Source: Dendrocalamus latiflorus
Taxonomy: Eukaryota > Streptophyta > Magnoliopsida > Poales > Poaceae
Length of the DNA stretch: 64,000 nt
NCBI GenBank assembly: GCA_017311315.1
Contig: CM029650.1
Location: 15,973,118-16,037,117, forward strand
Direction: 5' to 3'
Part shown: positions 23,860 to 35,289 of the stretch, in pieces
Position numbering within the stretch: the stretch's first letter is position 1
How the letters are laid out: each line of letters begins with the position of its first letter
Made by a program: the position numbers and the translations under genes
Notes under the pieces: generated by a model
What the model was told of the DNA's origin: nothing
Databases searched by the model: none
Seen by the model: the letters and a program-made list of their open reading frames with translations, nothing else

Positions 23860-25600
23860 ACATTGCACGACATGCCAATCCTGCGCTGCCACACATCCCG
23901 TCCCATCGGGACGAAGCACGCGATTGCGGTCGCGCGACCGTCTGACAGCTCACGACGCGCCAATCAAGAATGAATGCATGACTGCGGTCGTGCGGTCGTG
24001 CGGCATGGCCCACTCTCCATCGCGCGTCAATGATGGGCGTGATTCTTGGGGCCATCAATGCAGTGCCAGCAGGCCACTAACCAGTCGCCCCGACTCCGAC
24101 TTCAACGTCGAGTCCGCCTCCGTGGTGCAACTCCGACTTCGACTTTGGCTTCGACACCGCGAGGCGGCTCTGCCAACACCGAACCTAAATAACGCCTCAA
24201 CTTCGAGCCAGTGAAGATGATTCTGGAGCCTACTCCGACTCCGCGTCCACCTGCTGACAGCGCAGGACGCGCCGGTCCCGTCTCGCCGCAAACCATCTGT
24301 AGGCGTAATATACAGTATCTTCAATACACCATCCTTTAGTAGTGAGACACTGGGCGGCCCTCTGATCCCGACTCTGCGCGAAGACTCCGAAGCCCACCTC
24401 GAGCGAGCCCGAATAGGGACTCGACCCTGGAGCCCGCATCAACGCCATGTCCGCGGGCTGAGCCGGCCCTTTCGACTCGGCCTCGCTAGCATGGACCGAC
24501 TCCACGGCATGCATACATCTCGCGGCAGGAGGACACCCTCGGCACAGCACCAACCGATGGGGAACTGACCGTCCGCGCCCCCTCGATCGGGAAGCGTGAC
24601 CGGTCGTCTGTGATAGGGTTTGACTGAGCTCTCATAAATAGGCCTCCTTCAGTTCATCACCGCTCTCTGTCATCAGAGAACTCACGTGAACTGAAGCAGA
24701 CCTATTTCTGAGGGCAAGGTCACCCTAGCTGTGTCCGGATACACGTCGCGTACAGGAACACAACGTGTGAGCGGGAAGCAGGCAACTAGCGATCGGAGGA
24801 CACCTTCGGCAGAGCAACAACCGGTGGAGACCCAGTCGTCTGTGCTCCCCACCATCAGGAAATACCACCGGTCATCGGCGATAAGCCTTACCAAGCACCC
24901 AAAAATAGGCCTCCAGTTCATCAACATTCTCTAAATCGCGCTATTGGCGCCAAGTCCGCCATGAAACAGTGCCATCGCAGAATGTGGATGAACTAAAGAG
25001 GCCCATTTTCGGGGAACAGCATCATCCCAGCCGTACCTAGCTGCAGACCGCAGGCAACAACGACGCTGCATCCCTAGCAATGTATATATACTCGTTCCCC
25101 CTCAACTGGGCAGTTCAACCGGTGGGAGTTCAACCGGCGAGAGGAGAAGCGTCGCAATGGCATGTGAGCCTCCAACCCCACGCCATGCCAATCAGGTCTC
25201 GCCATGCGTCCACCCCCCTCAGGAGCGAGCGCACCACCACTGTTGTACGGCCACGTGATATGGTACAACTCCCGTCACACACTAGGGGACGGCGCGACTT
25301 TTGGGGTCATCAAATGCATTGGCAGTGGGCCACTAGCCATTCGCTCCAGCGATGACGTCAGCACCGACTTTCACTCACCATTGGAGGTGCGCGATGTCGG
25401 AGCCCACCGCCACTTCGAGCTTGCACAACGACTCCAAAGCCCGCTTTGACTCCGCGTCCCCAGGTCGAAGGACTGGCTCCATTCGGGGCGTACACCTCAA
25501 AACTCGGGGACGCCTTCGGCAGCAACTTTCGCCCCATGTCCATGCCATCAGAATGCTCTACACCGGCAAGATCCAGCTTTGTCTAACACCTTAGAAGATC
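23860..25600. repeat. Degenerate long repeats in the gypsy 3' region
   Basis: Blocks recur in the same order. About 23870-24090 matches 25150-25350 (CATGCCAATC, GGGGCCATCAATGCA versus GGGGTCATCAAATGCA). About 24530-24720 matches 24790-25030 (AAATAGGCCTCC(TT)CAGTTCATCA, GACC(G)GTCGTCTGTG). This is an old tandemly repeated 3' untranslated region, and the frames in it are not conserved genes. Confidence 0.65.
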
Positions 25601-25681
25601 ACATGCTGCAGGGACGGAGGGGGGCCAAACGACTCAGCAACATGGTTTCGGCCCGTGAAGCTCTTTACCATGAGAGGCTCC

Positions 25682-25933
25682 TGTTGTAGGGGTGGCCACC
25701 ACCTAAGCCCAGCTGGCCTGTTAGGAGGTTGTAAGGCCCAAAGATGGGACATGTGTAATGGCATAAATGCCCTTGAGCGGGACACTTGGGTGTAAGGGCA
25801 TAATTGTTAGACACTCCCCATGTGAATATATATATGTATGCCACCCAGGCCATGAGAGAGGCCAGGCATTGCTCACCTATCTCTCCACTACCATACCACT
25901 CTCTCTCTCTCTCTTTGGTCTGTAACCATAACA
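25682..25933 (+). repeat. 3' LTR of the gypsy-type element
   Basis: Same sequence as 13996-14253 with about 14 differences, a shorter (TA)n tract and a longer (CT)n tract. Preceded by ATGAGAGGCTCC, a weak purine tract. Followed by the duplication GTAAT at 25934-25938. Confidence 0.93.
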
Positions 25934-25938
25934 GTAAT

Positions 25939-26436
25939 ATTATGAAATTAATTTTAACGAACAATCTAGTGATATAAGTTTCACTTGGTCAATAATCATG
26001 ATAAGTTTCAAACACAATAACAGACTCTAAAATGCCAAATAAAAAGGAACAGATCAAAGGACTATGCTTATTAATGAAACGAGAGAAAAAGAGGGCACCA
26101 TATTTACTGTGAAGGGCTAGAAATTCCCATATAAATCCGAAGCAAAAGAGAAAGATATATATCATTGATTATGGTTGCTCTAGATTATAAAGGTGCAAAC
26201 TAATCAGATGTAAATATAAGATCTATTACAATTGTATAAGGAATATAATTGTATTTCAATGATAAGCATGATAGTTATATAACAAGTACAACTCTATATT
26301 TCGATATGAGCATATGCATTGTAGTATCTATTAGCGCAATTACATGAGAAATTCGGCTGGTTATCATCTAAAAGGCTTGTTATTACTACCATATGATTTT
26401 TTGTAGAAAAGTTGTAAGCAAGTGTTGTATAGAAAG
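25939..26436. repeat. Duplicated segment A, part 2
   Basis: Continues the match to segment B (about 40510-40966), with ATTATGAAATTAATTTTAAC at the start and GCAAGTGTTGTATAGAAAG at the end. 26432-26436 (GAAAG) is the target-site duplication of the next element. Confidence 0.9.
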
Positions 26437-26681
26437 TGTTGAGGAACCGTCGTTGGCGACCAATCCTATCGATTCCTCTGCTTAGAACGAAATGAATCAA
26501 TCACAGAAGACCGAATAATAGATTGAAATCACACAAAGAGGTAGAGAGAACTCCTGGTCTATCTTTATTAATTTCTGATTGCATGTGTACAAAATATGCT
26601 GGTACGGCTCCCTATTTATAGTCTCCGGTGAGGTGCCCACCATGGGCTAGGGCTGCTGGCCCAGGCCCAGGTTTCCTAACA
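26437..26681 (-). repeat. 3' LTR of copia element 1
   Basis: On the minus strand it begins TGTTAGGAAACC. The adjacent CTCCCCCTTGGGC (26682-26694) is the reverse complement of a polypurine tract, which fixes this as the 3' LTR. Confidence 0.93.
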
Positions 26682-26694
26682 CTCCCCCTTGGGC
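26682..26694 (-). other. Polypurine tract of copia element 1
   Basis: The minus strand reads GCCCAAGGGGGAG directly before the 3' LTR, the usual plus-strand DNA priming site of copia elements. Confidence 0.8.
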
Positions 26695-26928
26695 ACTCAT
26701 CCGACATGCTCATGCCTCGTTAAAACTCCATAAAAACCCAGTGGAAAAAATTTGGAGAAAGAGTACATGATGCATGTTATGCTGCGATGCACGAATTGCC
26801 TCATTAAAAACCTTGGTCGAGAAACTTCAGAAAAACTCGTCGAGAGAAAAAGAGTACAATTCACCCAATTTCATTTAGTCTTCAGGACTTCATTCATTTG
26901 GGTACTCAATCTTCATGATCAAGATTTA

Positions 26929-27261
26929 CTAACGGGCTTGAGAGAATTCTCCCCCTGAATTCCGCACTTCTCTAAGTCTTATCATTCCAATTCCTCGTAC
27001 GCACCTTTCAAAGCTAGATGCAAGGAGTGATTTAGTGAACAAATCTGCCAAATTTTCACATGACTTAGTATGCAGTACTTTAATCTCATCCATCTTTTGC
27101 AAATCATGAGTATAGAAGAACTTGGAGTTAATATGCTTTGTGATATGACTCTTCACATAGCCCGTCTGCACTTGTGCAACGCAAGCTGCATTATCTTCAT
27201 AGATAATTATGGGGGTTTGCACAATGTTCATTCCACATGACTGCTGGATGTGGTGAATCAT
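26929..27261 (-). pseudogene. Copia RNase H C-terminal part
   Basis: The minus-strand frame contains IYEDNAACVAQVQTGYVK, THDLQKMDEIKVLHTKS and the conserved ADLFTKSL motif at the pol end, followed by FERCVRGIGM. These are hallmarks of the copia RNase H C-terminus. The N-terminal half of RNase H and the whole RT core are missing between about 27262 and 27400, so pol is inactive. Confidence 0.85.
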
Positions 27262-27399
27262 TCAGCGGAGCCAAGCGCATTCCTTTAGTTTTTTGACTCC
27301 GATGTGTGCGCACACATCCATGCCGACTTCTTCTTCCATGGGGATATTCAAATCCGGTATGCCCTTTTCTGAAGGTGTCATACTTGTGCCAGGTCTCAA

Positions 27400-28315
27400 C
27401 TAGCTCCCCTTCTCATTCTGGGGGACTTCAGTGATTGGCTGTGATAAGTACTTCTTATCCTTTTTCGCCGGGCGTCCCCGGTTACTTGGGATTCGAGGAG
27501 CCGGAGTTCTCGACCTTTTATTCTGAGGCCTCTGGACGGGATTAGGGATACCTTCTACTTTCTTTGGTATTTCAATCCTTTTCGGTGCATTGCGTGCAAG
27601 CACATGTGACTTAGTGATCGGGCAGTTGGTTTGCTAATGCTTGCAAGTCAATGATCTTCTGGATCTCTTTCTCTGTTTCACTAGTGCGCGGGTCATGTGC
27701 ATGAATTTCCGTGGCTTCCCACGTAATTTCTCATCATTTTTCATCAACGGGTTGATTTCCTCCCCCCTAATGTTGGAAAATTATCCTCATTAAAAATGCA
27801 ATCAGTGAAGCGGGCAGTATGCAAATCTCCCGACATGGGTTCCAAATACCTGATTATGGATGCAGTCTCATAACCAACGTATATCCTAGTCTTATGGAGA
27901 GGGCCCATTGCAGTACACTGCGGAGGGGGTATAGGTACATAAACCTTGCATCCAAACCTCCTGAGATGAGAAATTTTCAGTGGTGACTCTTGCGCTAGTT
28001 GCATAGGTGAATGGATGTTGTAGGCCGATGGTCTAAAGTTGATGAGATTCGCTGCATGTAGGACTACGTGTCCCCAACATGTAGCTGGTAAATTACAATT
28101 TTGCAAAAGGGGTCAGGCAATAAATTTAATTCTCTTGATTAAAGCCTCTGCCAAACCATTCTGGGTATGGACATGCGGTACCGAATGCTCAACTGCAATC
28201 CCCATCGCCATGCAATAATCATCAAATGCCTTTGAAGTAAATTCTCCGGCGTTGTCCATTCTGATGGACTTGATGTGATGATCAGGAAACACATTTCTGA
28301 TGCGAATGATCTACG
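27400..28315 (-). pseudogene. Copia integrase core/C-terminus and linker
   Basis: Integrase inserts the DNA copy into the host genome. The minus strand shows MDNAGEFTSKAFDD and HTQNGLAEALIKRI (catalytic D and E region, about 28140-28270), then CWGHVVLHAANL and the conserved LRRFGCKVYVPI and KTRIYVGYE (27744-28106). A Pro/Lys-rich linker follows (27400-27603). Frameshifts and stops separate the pieces, for instance near 28120 and 27745. Confidence 0.85.
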
Positions 28316-28318
28316 AAA

Positions 28319-29098
28319 TTAACTTTGCGAAAGCATGGTTTCTTGTGGATAATAAACCCACATATGACACTTCAAGGAAGCATCAATGAGCACTATGAAA
28401 TACTTAAATGGCCCTGAAATAGGCTGAATGGGACCGCAAATGTCTCCTTGGAAGCGCTCCAGGAATCTAGGGACTTCATCCTTCACTTTCAGAGTGGAGG
28501 GCCTAGTAATTAATTTCCCAGTGGCACATGCAGAGCACACAAAATCTTCGTGATTCGGGAAATTCTTCACATTAATATTATGCCCTTGGGAATTGTTGAT
28601 TATATTTCTCATCATTCTAAGACCTGGGTGGCCTAATCTGTCATGCTAGAGATAGAAGAGTTCAGAGCTTTTAAATACTATCTTCAGGATATAATATAGC
28701 CCAGTTTCTAGTGAAGGAAGTTTTTCTAATACCCTTTTGCCATTCTCTTCACGCTTTGTAATGAGCAGGTATTCTTTACCGTACTCTTCTTCATTCTCAT
28801 CGTGGAAACCATTGGCGCGAATATCCTTAAAACTTAGGAGAGTTCTAGTCGATTCTGGGTACAACAAGGCTTCTTCAATGACCAAAGTTGTGCCCATTGG
28901 AAGTATAATTGTGGCTCTTCCTGAACCAATTATACATGCATCACTTCTGGCGATTGTCGTAAGGCTGCCAGCATTCTTACGAATCGATTGAAAATACGTA
29001 GTCTCTCTTAAGATGGTATTCGTTATGCCACTGTCTGCTAAGCACACTTCATCCATAGAGCGCCACACACGTTCTAATATAAGGTATTTTATTAACAT
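28319..29098 (-). pseudogene. Copia protease and pre-integrase/N-terminal integrase
   Basis: The minus-strand frame 28646-29098 holds the aspartic protease site LADSG (CLADSGITNTI) and LLSFKDIRANG. It ends at a TAG (28646-28648) where related elements have Trp before HDRLGHPG. The same frame then reads on through MMRNIINNSQG, SACATGKLI and ERFQGDICGPIQPISGP (28319-28615), the zinc-binding and early core of integrase, until a frameshift near 28340. A single nonsense codon therefore separates protease from integrase. Confidence 0.85.
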
Positions 29099-29295
29099 GT
29101 ATTAGAAGGCATTCAACACATAAATACTCCAATATCAGAACATATCATGCCATCATAAACTGAATAAATGAATGAATTATTCAAAATCATCCAACTATCA
29201 TGAGAAAACAAATGCTAAAGTACCATCCATGCAAGTTCTAACTTGTCCTTTTAACACAAAATAAATGACAATTAGAGTCTAATACATTCTGTGCA

Positions 29296-30089
29296 TCAGA
29301 CTGAATCGACTAGAAAATCAGAGACTTCTTCGGCTATCTTCTCAGGAGTGATCTTCTCTTCGAGAGAAATCATGGCGGTGGCTGCCTCTAGGTCTTTCGT
29401 CAAGGGCTTCTTGGCAACGACCTTACCCTTCTTCCCCCTTCTTTTCATCAAGAGCTTTCGCACCTTGTAGCTCCCAGCGTTGGCCTTGCGGCCAGCGAAG
29501 CTCTCCGGTGGCTGAGTGACATAATTCTTGCGGAGAAATTCGTTCTGAGCCTCCACAACCTGCATTATATCAATCAATTCGGCGTACTCCTTGTAGCCGT
29601 CTTGACGATAGTTGCGGGTGGATTGAACAGCATTGGGGTGAAAGGTGGATAGGGTCTTCTCAATCTTCTGCTCGTCTGTGATCTGCTTGCCATAGAGTTG
29701 AAGATTGGTACAAATCCTATGCAAGGCAGAATTGTACTCCCTGACTGTCTTGAAGTCGGCAAACCTTAGTCTGATCCACTCCTGCTCTGCTTGAGGAAGA
29801 ATGGTGTACTTTAGCCACTCAAACCGCTTCTTGAGTGCTGTCCAGAGTGCTAGCGGATTTTTCTCTGCCATGTACTCATTCTTGAGAGTGAGGCAGAGGT
29901 GGTGCCTCAGAAAATGAAGTGCCTGATCATTCTCCTCAGGAGTGGGTAGGGCGTCATGCGGTCCGCCAATCCCAATAGCCGCGCAGAGCTTCTTAGCTCC
30001 AAGCACTATTTCGACAACGGATGCCCATGTCAGACAGTTTTGGCCATGCTGGGCCAGCTCCTAAACTCCCGGTTAATGATGCCAGTCAT
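29296..30089 (-). pseudogene. Copia gag (UBN2 type)
   Basis: The minus-strand frame 29296-30006 shows the gag core of plant copia elements: NEYMAEKNPLALWTALKKRF, AEQEWIRLRFADFKTVREY and a Lys-rich tail. The probable start ATG is at 30087-30089 (MTGIINREF). A frameshift lies between it and the main frame near 30060, where the protein would continue as ELAQHGQNCLTW. No CCHC knuckle is visible. The end near 29296 is a natural-looking stop before protease, with about 200 bp between. Confidence 0.82.
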
Positions 30090-31120
30090 CTACATGTGTA
30101 TTAAAAAAATAAATAAGTTTACTGCTGGTAAACATGCATGGAATAATTTACTGCGGGTAAATAAATGATACAAAAGGTTTTCGCAATATTTCATAATTTT
30201 CTATGCATTTTCTATAAAATTTACTGCTAATTTCAGTGATTAAAAGAAATTTAAATAATTACAATTAACCAAAACAGTAAATAAATACCGAAAATAATAA
30301 TGGCAGAAATAAATAAGCTTCAAATACTAAAAATAATGCAAAATTCGGATTCCCGAGGCCCTTTTATGCTAGAATACGAATTTTCAGTGAATTCTGCAAT
30401 TCATGGGGGTTCATACGCAAATTTTTAGTTCAGAGCAAAATTCGCGTAATTTTCTGATTTTTCGAGGGGTTTTCTGCAAAATTCGGGAGCCGTTCGTAAA
30501 TCTGAGGACCTTTTCGTAATTTTTGAAACTACGAGGCTGTTTCTGTAAAATTCAGGACTTATATGCAAGTTGTAAGGGCCTTTCGGTAATTTTCAATGTT
30601 TCGGGGGCTTTCTGCAAATTCACCAGTCCCTCCCCCAGCCGAGCCATATTTCGGCCCGTTTTCCCTCTAACCGAACGGCCCACTCGGCCCATCGGCCCAG
30701 CCGTCCTGCCCGACAGGCTTTTCTTGGGGTTTTAGGGTTTCCATCCGCTCATTTTCAGTGGTAGTGGCGGCGCCCGGCCCGTGCGGCCGGTCGGTCGGCG
30801 TGGGCGGCCGAGCGGCGAGGTCAGCGCTGCACGGGCGACCGAGGCCGGTGCGGGCACATGCGGGCGCGGGGCGACGCGGGTGGCGTGGGAGCCGAAGCGG
30901 CGGCCGGCCTTCGGGCGGCTGCCGAGCTGCTGGCGGCGACAGCCATGCGAGGCAGCAACCGAGCGGCCGGTGGAGGGCCAACTATCAGTGGCGGGCCGGC
31001 GACCGACGATAAGCCGGCATTAGGCCAGCGGCCGGCGGTGCTCTTGCATGCGATGGCCATGCAAGGCCACCCGTGCGTTTTTCCCCTTTTCATATTTTTC
31101 TGATCTGCAGTGCAATCAAC
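30090..31120 (-). other. Leader (5' untranslated region) of copia element 1, main part
   Basis: Lies between gag and the 5' LTR on the minus strand and continues at 34840-35039 beyond the nested solo LTR. It has an AT-rich part (30100-30640) with repeated TCGTAATTTT-like motifs and a GC-rich part (30660-31080). The minus strand contains AAACCCTAAAACCCC, also seen in the leader of copia element 2 (near 52485). No conserved coding. 31116-31120 (TCAAC) is the solo LTR target duplication. Confidence 0.7.
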
Positions 31121-34100
31121 TGTCGGAACCCGGAGTAACGACTCCTGGATCCTCTGTGTAAATCGCACTAGTCCAAGATCAGCTAGTGCACACAGCGTAC
31201 AACAAAGATAAATATCAACCATAATGACATTTATTAACTGAATATGGGCATGAATGCCAAAGTTTACATCAACGGCACATAAGCCAAAATTAAGTAATAA
31301 GCAGCGGAAGAAGAAAAACTGAAGCGGAAGAAGCCCACTGAGCCTGCCCACAGGCAAACGGCAGTAAGACGCGGCCTATTCGTCTAGATCTTCACCGTAG
31401 TTGATGTCTTCCTTCTCTGTGTAGAAAAAGCAACGTGAGTACAAACTTGTACTCCGCAAGTCACCCGGGAAAATGCAACATAATGATAAAGGCTTCAATG
31501 GAAGGCTTATAGGGTTAGTTTGCATAAAACAGCATTTAAGAAATACAATAAGTAGATTGAAATTGCTGAATTTAATACAGTAAGTAAAAACATTACTTGT
31601 AATCGAACATAATACCGTCAGTGCAGGCTCCGACCATACACCAACCTATCCACAGGCATCCCACCCGGACCATCTTTTCCAAAAGATCACGTATGGATTC
31701 CATCCATCCACACGCTTTCACTGCGCAACTCTGATGAATTCCATGCATTCACCAGATTTCAATCTCTCACAGATTCCATCCATCCGCAAGGTTTTCATCT
31801 CTCGTGGATTCCATCCATCCACAAGATTTTCAAAAACATTTTGAAAAGCAAAGTCTAATCCATGAAAAACTTTTACTCAGCATGCCTATGACCGTGGGCA
31901 CGGCTATCCAGGATAGATTATACACTCTGCAGAGGTTGTACAACTTTACCCACAAGACACGATCATCCTTTTGTGCCACGCGATTACACACTTCCTTAGG
32001 TGTGCGGCAAGGAGTCGTGACAAGGCCTTTACAATGCAAAGCCTTCAACCTGGTCGAGCCAACTCTAAGGTTTCACCCCAGTAAGGAATCCACCAGACCG
32101 GGACCCCCTCTTGAGCCTAGACGAGACTTCTCATGGCTTAACCACGCTCGCCCAAGTGAGACTTCACATGGCACCAACCACGCTCACTTTCAACCTACAA
32201 CTTGACTCAGGTTGGGACTTCGCAAATTATTCAGCCAGGGCTGTCCCATACCAGCCATGTGGTAGTACGATTAGGGCTTTGCAACAGTAGCTCACAGACC
32301 GGTCCTTAATTGACTCAGGCCCAGCCACATACCCCCGTGCACGACAATCAACCACTGCGGCTCCAACCAACAGGGCATGCCTGCACCCACCACTCTAACC
32401 AATTGCCTAAGTCTAAACCAGGTTTTATATTTGTTTTCAAAATATTTCATAACACTCCTTGACTCACCAAGTCAAGAGTACATTTGAGAAGCTTATCATT
32501 TTATGTGAAAGACATCCCAAAACAAATATTTTATCTAAGCAGTCTAAGCATTTGGTATAAATTCCTCTAGCCAACACTAATGTATTAACTAGAGTTTGAA
32601 TCTAGGGTGACAAGGTATTGAGGAATTCAAATTCAATGGAGGGATTAACAAGTAGGCAATAACTAAATTTAAAACTGAATTGAAATACGTTGGATAAAAG
32701 TATGCATGCAATATAGTTTAAAACAACATAGTTTTATTTTGAAAACTGGGATCAACATGATCAAGGAGAGTGACTTGCCTTGCTCTTCAAATTTGCACAA
32801 ATCTTCGTCGAAGAAATCTCCCGAATCGTCGAAGTATACACGTCAAAATAACCCACCAAATTCAAATAAATTCAAATAAAATTCAAATTGAACTCACATA
32901 TTTGAATTGAGGCTCAAAATGGATAGAGGGGAATTTTTGATGAATTTAGAAATTTGAATGGGCCAAATCGGAGTTAGAACGAAGGAGAACGGGCTCCGGG
33001 AAATTTGAAAAGAGAGAAAAAGGAAAATCAGGATTTTTGGAATTATTTTCCTAAAGGAAAATCTGAATTATTGCATCAGCGAGGAATTTCATTTCGGCCG
33101 AAATTATTTTTCAACGGGAAAAGAGACTTATGACGCAAGCATGACGTCAGCCGGAGAGGGGCACCGGCTGACAGTGGGCCCATGGTCCATGGACCAAGCC
33201 CACAGAGGGTGGGGACGGCCGAGGTGGCACGGGCGCGAGGTGGCGCTGACCGGGCAGGGAGGGGCCGACGCGGCGCCGACGTGGCGTGCCACGCAAGCGA
33301 GGCCCAGCTGACGTGGCCGGCCGGTGAGGGGCGTCCGGGGGAGCGACGGCGGCGGCGTTCCGGCGGGCGGCTACCGGCGGCGAGGGGTGGGGGAGCGAGA
33401 GGGCACGGAGGGGAATGCGGGGAAGGGGCGCGGGCTCACCGGAGATGGCCGAAATTGGCCGGCGACGAGAGCAAGCGGCGGCGCGGCGAGGGCTAACGGC
33501 GGCGAGGGCCTTCCGGCGGCGGGGAGGCACGGCGGAGGGGTGAGGGACGTCGGGGGCGACGAGGTGAAGCCGAGGGAGGCGTCGGCTCGGCGCGGGAGGG
33601 CTTGGATCCGCCGCAATTCCTCGCCGGATGGACTTCGGCGTCGATGGCGGCGCAAGCGCAATGCGGGGCGGAGGCACTCGGGAGGAGGAATTGGAGCGGA
33701 GGGAAGGGTGGAGCGAGGAGAGACGGTGCGACGCGGGGGTTCTTATAGGGGCGAGGGGGAGCGGGGCGGCGCGGATTTGTCGCCGGAGGACGGGATCGTG
33801 GTGGCAGCGGTTTTGGGAAATCAGGGGCGTGCGGAGTGGGAGAGGTGGGGGTAACGGGCGCGAGATGGGCGGGGAGTGGGCGCATGGCGCACGGCGCGAG
33901 CGGAAGAGGGGGAAGGCGCCGGGTAGGGCGGAGCGGCGCAACGGCCTGGCGGCGGCGCGGCCGGGGAAGAAGGAGGCGCGGGGTGACGAAGCTGACGGGT
34001 GGGGTCCACGCGCAGCGAGAGAGAGGGCGCGGCCGTGGCTGACGGGCGGGCCCGCGGGGCAGAGAGAGGCGGAGAGGGGGAAGGGAGGCGCTGTCCGGTG

Positions 34101-34834
34101 GGCCAGGGGACGCAGACAGAGGGAGGGAAGAGAGGGCGTGGGCGGCGGGGATCTGGCCGCGTGGCTGAGGGCGGAGATCAGCGGCTAGGGGGGGTTTAGG
34201 CGGGGCGGAGGGGCCGGATGGATTGGGGAGGCGACGTGGCAGCCATCGGGAGGTGGAAGGCGGGATGGAGGTGACGGCCGGATGGGCGGTGACGTGGGCG
34301 GAGATCCGCCCGTCCACGTGGCGGCCGGAGGGGAGGGGAGGGATTTTGATTTTCCTTTTTGATTTTGGATTTTTTTCAGAAAAGCCTCATAAATTCAAAT
34401 GAGCTCAGAAAAATATGAAATAAATACCAAAAATCCCAGAAAAATTCATAGAATCTCCTGGAGACATTTTGGACTTAATAAAATTATTTCCAACTAATGT
34501 TTGTTTCCAGAAATTTTTCCAACTTTTTAAATTTTAAAATACATTTTTAAACTCCAGAAAATCCAGGAAACCAAATAAAGGCCAAATAACTCCAAATAAT
34601 TAATTTGAATTAGGATTTTTATATAAAATCAAAATATCATTTTATTTAATAATAATTTTAGGTTTTTCTGAAAATGCTTTTCAAATCCAGCTTTTTCAAA
34701 AACAGAAATCCAGGGCAAATCCAAATTTAAAATTTTAAGCAACAAAAACACTTATTTTAACTTAAAATTTTATTTTATTCCATTTTTATTATTCGTTTAT
34801 TTTTTTTATTTTAGCAAAAATTTGGGATGTTACA
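31121..34834 (-). mobile_element. Solo LTR, 3714 bp, minus orientation
   Basis: It starts TGTCGGAACCCGG and ends TTGGGATGTTACA, with TCAAC on both sides (31116-31120 and 34835-34839). There is no internal domain, primer site or second LTR. The layout is as in the other long LTRs: an AT-rich outer zone, a GC-rich block (33160-34340) and an AT-rich tail. The many long frames in the GC-rich block on both strands are low-complexity (Arg, Gly, Ala, Pro) and not genes. Inserted in the leader of copia element 1. Confidence 0.95.
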
Positions 34835-35028
34835 TCAACATCCACCGCATGATTCAATCTACCGATCGACATTGTGCCGGCGACTTCCAGTCTGCTCGCG
34901 GTAGATTAGGGCGGATTTGCACCGTAGAAAATCAATCTAGCACGCAAAAACTATGAATTTACAACGATCTAGATAGTCCAATCTGTTAGAGCTTCGATGA
35001 TTTCCTTCGATTCACCGGAGCAAAGTCG

Positions 35029-35039
35029 TGCTGATAATG
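35029..35039 (-). other. Primer-binding site of copia element 1
   Basis: The minus strand directly inside the 5' LTR reads CATTATCAGCACGAC. The same TTATCAGCACGA block lies inside the 5' LTR of copia element 2 (53091-53105). The position fits a primer-binding site; which tRNA is used was not established. Confidence 0.55.
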
Positions 35040-35284
35040 TGTTGAGGAACTGTCGCTGGCAACCAGTCCGATCGATTCCTCTACTTAGAACGAAACGAAT
35101 CAATTAAAGAAGATAGAATAATGGATTGAAATCACACAGAGAGGTAGAGAGAACTCCTGATCTTTCTTTATTAATTTCTGATTGCATGTGTACAAAATAT
35201 ACCAGTACGGCTCCCTATTTATAGTCTCCGATGAGCTGCCCACCATGGGCTAGGGCTGCTGGCCCAGGCCTAGATTTTCTAACA
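35040..35284 (-). repeat. 5' LTR of copia element 1
   Basis: Partner of 26437-26681. It includes CTCCCTATTTATAGTCTCC, whose minus strand carries a TATA-like CTATAAATAG. Followed by the duplication GAAAG at 35285-35289. Confidence 0.93.
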
Positions 35285-35289
35285 GAAAG

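Larger units (their letters stand above)
13996..25933 (+). mobile_element. Non-autonomous Ty3/gypsy-type element with antisense ORF
   Basis: Two LTRs of about 255 bp (TGTTGTAGGG...AACA) are flanked by GTAAT on both sides (13991-13995 and 25934-25938). The uninterrupted paralogue at about 40494-40515 confirms the insertion site. Inside are a broken gag, no protease, RT or integrase, a minus-strand spliced ORF, and a repetitive 3' region. A 5.5-kb solo LTR (16213-21742) is nested inside. Without it the element is about 6.4 kb. The gag and antisense ORF resemble proteins usually labelled gypsy/RIRE2-like in rice; that is recall, not a search. The LTRs differ at roughly 14 positions plus small indels, so the insertion is not recent. 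It would need another element's enzymes to move. Confidence 0.9.
26437..35284 (-). mobile_element. Ty1/copia element 1, minus strand, RT deleted
   Basis: LTRs of 245 bp (TGTTGAGGAAC...CTAACA on the plus strand) lie at 26437-26681 and 35040-35284, flanked by GAAAG at 26432-26436 and 35285-35289. The order on the minus strand is leader, gag, protease, integrase, linker and RNase H, which is the copia order. The reverse transcriptase core with YVDD is absent. A 3.7-kb solo LTR (31121-34834) sits in the leader. The LTRs differ at about two dozen of 245 positions, so it is an older insertion than the gypsy element if substitution rates were equal. Confidence 0.94.

Noticed and set aside
33147..34317. 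Minus-strand frames of 264 and 274 residues and plus frames of 176-186 residues
   Set aside because: Pro/Arg/Ser-rich on one strand and Gly/Arg-rich on the other, as expected from GC-rich LTR sequence; no domain, and inside the solo LTR 31121-34834.
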